Assembly (NCBI GenBank): GCA_965227905.1
Contig: OZ245780.1
Span: 868,001 to 932,000, forward strand
Direction: 5' to 3'
Origin: CBDDHT01 sp965227905
GTDB taxonomy: Bacteria; Pseudomonadota; Alphaproteobacteria; Rhizobiales; Methyloligellaceae
DNA length: 64,000 bases
Shown: positions 61,717-64,000 of the stretch, one piece after another
Position numbering within the stretch: position 1 is the first letter of the stretch
How the letters are laid out: each line of letters opens with the position of its first letter
Translations under genes and position numbers: made by a program
Notes under the pieces: generated by a model
Told to the model about the DNA's origin: nothing
The model's input: only the letters and a program-made list of their open reading frames with translations
The model's database searches: none

Positions 61717-62193
61717 TCAGTGGGCTGCGCGGGCGCCGGAATCGGTTTTGGAGGCCCAGATCTTCATCTTCTCGAAGCCGGCTTGCTCGACATCGGCATA
61801 GACGATGGCGTCGGTGGGACAGGCCTTGGCGCATTCCGGGTCGCCGCCGCACTCGTCGCACTTGATGACTTTGCCGGTTGAGGCATTGTAATTCACGGTG
61901 CCGAAGGGACAGGCGATTGTGCACACCTTGCAGCCGACGCAGAGCGTGTCGTGAACGACTTTGACGCCGGCTTCATTTGTCGTGATGGCATTCACGGGAC
62001 AGGCCTGCTGGCACCAGGCTTCGTCGCACTGGGTGCAGGTGTACGGCACGAAGCGGGCTTCGTGATGGAAGTCGAATACGCGGATACGCGATTTCGAGGG
62101 GTTAAAAACACCTTCCTTCACATAGGAGCATGCAAGCTCACATTGCTTGCAGCCTGTACATTTGCCAGGGTCGATTACCAAGGCCTTGTGCAT
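61717..62193 (-). CDS. aorA: Four-cluster ferredoxin-like subunit, probable AorA
   Basis: A 158-aa HycB/DmsB-like iron-sulfur protein with 16 Cys in four CxxCxx(x)CxxxC-type groups: Cys12/15/18/22, Cys53/56/61/65, Cys85/88/91/95 and Cys112/115/121/125. This fits four [4Fe-4S] clusters. In the Aromatoleum enzyme the corresponding AorA polymerises and wires AorB to AorC. It is the first gene of the cluster, with a good promoter about 105-130 bp upstream and GGGAGG before the ATG. Confidence 0.9.
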   Translation of the reverse strand: MHKALVIDPGKCTGCKQCELACSYVKEGVFNPSKSRIRVFDFHHEARFVPYTCTQCDEAWCQQACPVNAITTNEAGVKVVHDTLCVGCKVCTIACPFGTVNYNASTGKVIKCDECGGDPECAKACPTDAIVYADVEQAGFEKMKIWASKTDSGARAAH

Positions 62194-62297
62194 CGTTCAT
62201 TCCCTCCCCATTCGGGCACTACGACTGAGATTTGCAGCCTGTCGTTCAGCGCGTTTCGGGTGAGCGGGACCCGCTTGCGCCATTCATTGAGCCATCA

Positions 62298-62325
62298 ACC
62301 CTAGCGGAAATGCGAGTGGCGTCAA
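62298..62325 (-). promoter_or_regulatory. Probable promoter of the aor operon
   Basis: TTGACG (62320-62325), a 16-bp spacer and TAGGGT (62298-62303) on the minus strand. Transcript start would be near 62290, leaving a leader of about 95 nt before aorA. The 167-bp gap separates the upstream gene, so aor can be its own transcription unit. No molybdate/tungstate (Moco) riboswitch was recognised in the leader. Confidence 0.5.
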
Positions 62326-62359
62326 AGGGGCAGCGCGTGCCTCACGCCACTGAAATTCG

Positions 62360-63361
62360 CTATGCCGCGACGCGGACGCCGCCACCTTCGAGCAGCATAA
62401 CCTTGTTGAGAAGCTTGACGCAGGCATAGATGGCGGTAATAGACGGCGCCGGAACATCCACCATCTTGCCCATTTCGAGGATCGAGCCGATCAGGGCTTC
62501 GGTTTCGAGGGACCGGCCGGCTTCGACGTCCTGCAGCATCGATGTCTTGTGCGCGCCGACATTTTCCGCGCCCGCGATCCGTTTCTCGATCGTGTGCCGG
62601 AAGGTGACGCCAAGCGCCTCGGCGATTTCTTGCGCCTCGCGCATCATCTCGGCTGCGAGCGCTCTCGTTTCCGAAAACTGGCAGATGTCGACAAGGGTTG
62701 CGTGGGTGAGGGCGCTGATCGGATTGAACGATAGATTGCCCCAGGCTTTGAGCCAGATTTCCGAGCGAATATCGTCGAGTATACGGGAGCGGAAGCCCGC
62801 TCCAACCAGAAGGTCATGGAGTTTTTGCACCCGCGCGGACGTCGACCCATCGAGTTCGCCCAATGGGAAGCGATCCCCTTCCACGTGACGAATAACGCCG
62901 GGTTCGGTGACGCCAGCTGCCGGATAGACAACACATCCGACGACCCTGTCCGCATCGATATGTCTGGTCAGAAGCCCGCTGGGATCGAGTGACAATAGGC
63001 GTTCACCATCATGGGGCCCGCCATGCTTGTGAAAATACCACCAGGGCAATCCGTTCTGCACGGTGACAATGACCGTATCCGGCCCCATCAGTTGATCCAT
63101 CTCGCGTGCGACCTGGTCGAGAAAATGGGCTTTGACCGCCAGGATGACGACGTCCTGGGGACCAGCATCGGCGACCTTGTTGACGGCATTGAGCTTGGCA
63201 ACATGCTCGCTGTCGTCCTCCCAGATCAGCTTCAAGCCGTTCTCTTGGATCGCGGATAGATGAGCGCCTTGATCGATAACGGTTACGTCTTCACCGGCGA
63301 GCGCGAATTTTACGGCCATCAGACCGCCAATCGCACCGGCACCAACGACACAGATTTTCAT
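62360..63361 (-). CDS. Ketopantoate reductase family protein
   Basis: A 333-aa dehydrogenase of the PanE/ApbA type, with the N-terminal NAD(P) motif MKICVVGAGAIGGLMAVKFALAG, VILAVKAHFLDQVA and the catalytic Lys region near SEIWLKAWGNLSFNPISALT. Many such paralogues act on other 2-hydroxy or 2-keto acids, so panE is not assigned. It lies 29 bp after the FAH-family gene and 166 bp before aorA on the same strand. Confidence 0.88.
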   Translation of the reverse strand: MKICVVGAGAIGGLMAVKFALAGEDVTVIDQGAHLSAIQENGLKLIWEDDSEHVAKLNAVNKVADAGPQDVVILAVKAHFLDQVAREMDQLMGPDTVIVTVQNGLPWWYFHKHGGPHDGERLLSLDPSGLLTRHIDADRVVGCVVYPAAGVTEPGVIRHVEGDRFPLGELDGSTSARVQKLHDLLVGAGFRSRILDDIRSEIWLKAWGNLSFNPISALTHATLVDICQFSETRALAAEMMREAQEIAEALGVTFRHTIEKRIAGAENVGAHKTSMLQDVEAGRSLETEALIGSILEMGKMVDVPAPSITAIYACVKLLNKVMLLEGGGVRVAA

Positions 63362-63390
63362 GCTCTCCTCCTCTTAAGGTCAATCAGGCC

Positions 63391-64000
63391 CTATTGAACG
63401 AAGCGGTTTTCGAGCGTTCCAATGCCCTCGATCGTGACCGACACGTCATTTGAGGGCTCTTTCATGGATCCGACCCCGACCGATGTTCCGCAGGCGATGA
63501 CGTCGCCAGGCTCGAGCGTCATGTCGTGCGACAACAACGAGACCAGTCGATGCGGCGGAAAGATCATGTCGGATACCGGATAATTCTGGCGCTCGGCTCC
63601 ATTCAGCACGGTCTTAATATGCAGTCCCATGGGATCGATATCCGTCTCGATGGCCGGCCCGAAGACGCCGAACGTATCGAAACTTTTCGATCTTACCCAC
63701 TGAGCGAAAGTGGGGTCTCTGCCGATGATGTCGACCGCGGTGACGTCATTGATGCAAGTATAGCCGAAGATGTGGCTTGCGGCGTCCGTCTCCGATACGC
63801 CACTGCATCTTTGTCCGATCACGATTCCGATTTCGCCCTCATAGACGACTTTGCCATCGTAGGAGGCTGGGCGCCGGATAATCTCGTTGGGACCCAGAAA
63901 CGCATTTGGCGCTTTCAGAAGGTACAGCGGTTCGGGCGGGATCGGATTACCGGCCTTTTCGGCAAGCGCGTGAAAATTGTTCCAGAGGCAGATCATCTTG
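63391..64000 (-). CDS. Fumarylacetoacetate hydrolase family protein, N-terminus outside the window
   Basis: At least 201 residues of the FAH domain: NAFLGPNEIIRRPASYDGKVVYEGEIGIVIG, GYTCINDVTAVDIIGRD, KSFDTFGVFGP and the C-terminal LEPGDVIACGTSVGVGSMKEP. The metal-binding Glu and Asp residues typical of the family (EGEIG and ND) are present. The frame is open at the window end, so the gene starts beyond it. Members hydrolyse or decarboxylate C-C bonds or isomerise keto acids in catabolic pathways. It may share a catabolic unit with the ketopantoate-reductase-like gene. Confidence 0.87.
   Translation of the reverse strand, partial: KMICLWNNFHALAEKAGNPIPPEPLYLLKAPNAFLGPNEIIRRPASYDGKVVYEGEIGIVIGQRCSGVSETDAASHIFGYTCINDVTAVDIIGRDPTFAQWVRSKSFDTFGVFGPAIETDIDPMGLHIKTVLNGAERQNYPVSDMIFPPHRLVSLLSHDMTLEPGDVIACGTSVGVGSMKEPSNDVSVTIEGIGTLENRFVQ

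Noticed and set aside
1..64000. tRNA, rRNA, CRISPR arrays and insertion sequences
   Set aside because: Intergenic regions were read for tRNA T-loop sequences, regular spaced repeats and transposase products; none was found.

Overview
The window looks like a chromosomal segment of an alphaproteobacterium, most likely Hyphomicrobiales (Rhizobiales). The evidence is gene order and content: hisC-tyrC divergent from a SAM-II riboswitch-controlled metX-metW; zinc-ribbon/DUF3426-ftsE-ftsX-ydcF-plsC; argH-lptM-lysA-TIGR02302 with a divergent tlpA; a small twin-transmembrane protein-PduO-rhomboid-etfB-etfA-hbd; and htpX-rsmB-heparinase. A CpdR-type response regulator and a methylsuccinyl-CoA dehydrogenase also fit. 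No rRNA, tRNA, CRISPR array, phage or insertion sequence was recognised.

Layout. 1-6.4 kb: the end of an outer-membrane beta-barrel (autotransporter-like) gene, an SDR, metW-metX behind a SAM-II riboswitch and intrinsic terminator, hisC-tyrC, and a gamma-glutamylcyclotransferase. 6-13 kb, minus strand: class II ribonucleotide reductase with a small unknown partner, a diheme peroxidase, a bacterioferritin lacking the haem ligand, and an MFS transporter. 12.5-24 kb: envelope and amino-acid genes (plsC, ydcF, ftsEX, DUF3426, hpt, cpdR, TIGR02302, lysA, lptM, argH, tlpA). 24-34 kb: beta-oxidation and electron transfer (hbd, etfAB), rhomboid, cobalamin adenosyltransferase, SDR, GDPD and mcd. 34-38.6 kb: Sel1-repeat protein, flippase-like membrane protein and O-antigen-ligase-like protein. 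38.8-43.4 kb: a three-subunit molybdoenzyme best read as SoeABC, cytoplasmic sulfite:quinone oxidoreductase. 43-57 kb: membrane proteins, hydrolases, heparinase, rsmB, htpX, GST, AsmA, rimO. 57-64 kb, minus strand: a probable tungsten aldehyde oxidoreductase operon (aorA-aorB-aorC-MoaD-like-98-aa unknown-TauE/SafE), preceded by a ketopantoate reductase-like gene and a partial FAH-family gene.

Functional links. The ribonucleotide reductase needs adenosylcobalamin, and the PduO-type adenosyltransferase can supply it. Mcd implies the ethylmalonyl-CoA pathway, which also uses B12 mutases, and Mcd passes electrons to ETF, encoded 6-7 kb away. Two pterin-dependent redox systems (SoeABC and AOR) mark the accessory metabolism. 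The AOR cluster, with an uncharacterised 98-aa protein and an anion exporter apparently co-transcribed with it, is the best candidate for little-described biology here. All assignments are from reading the sequence; no database search was run.
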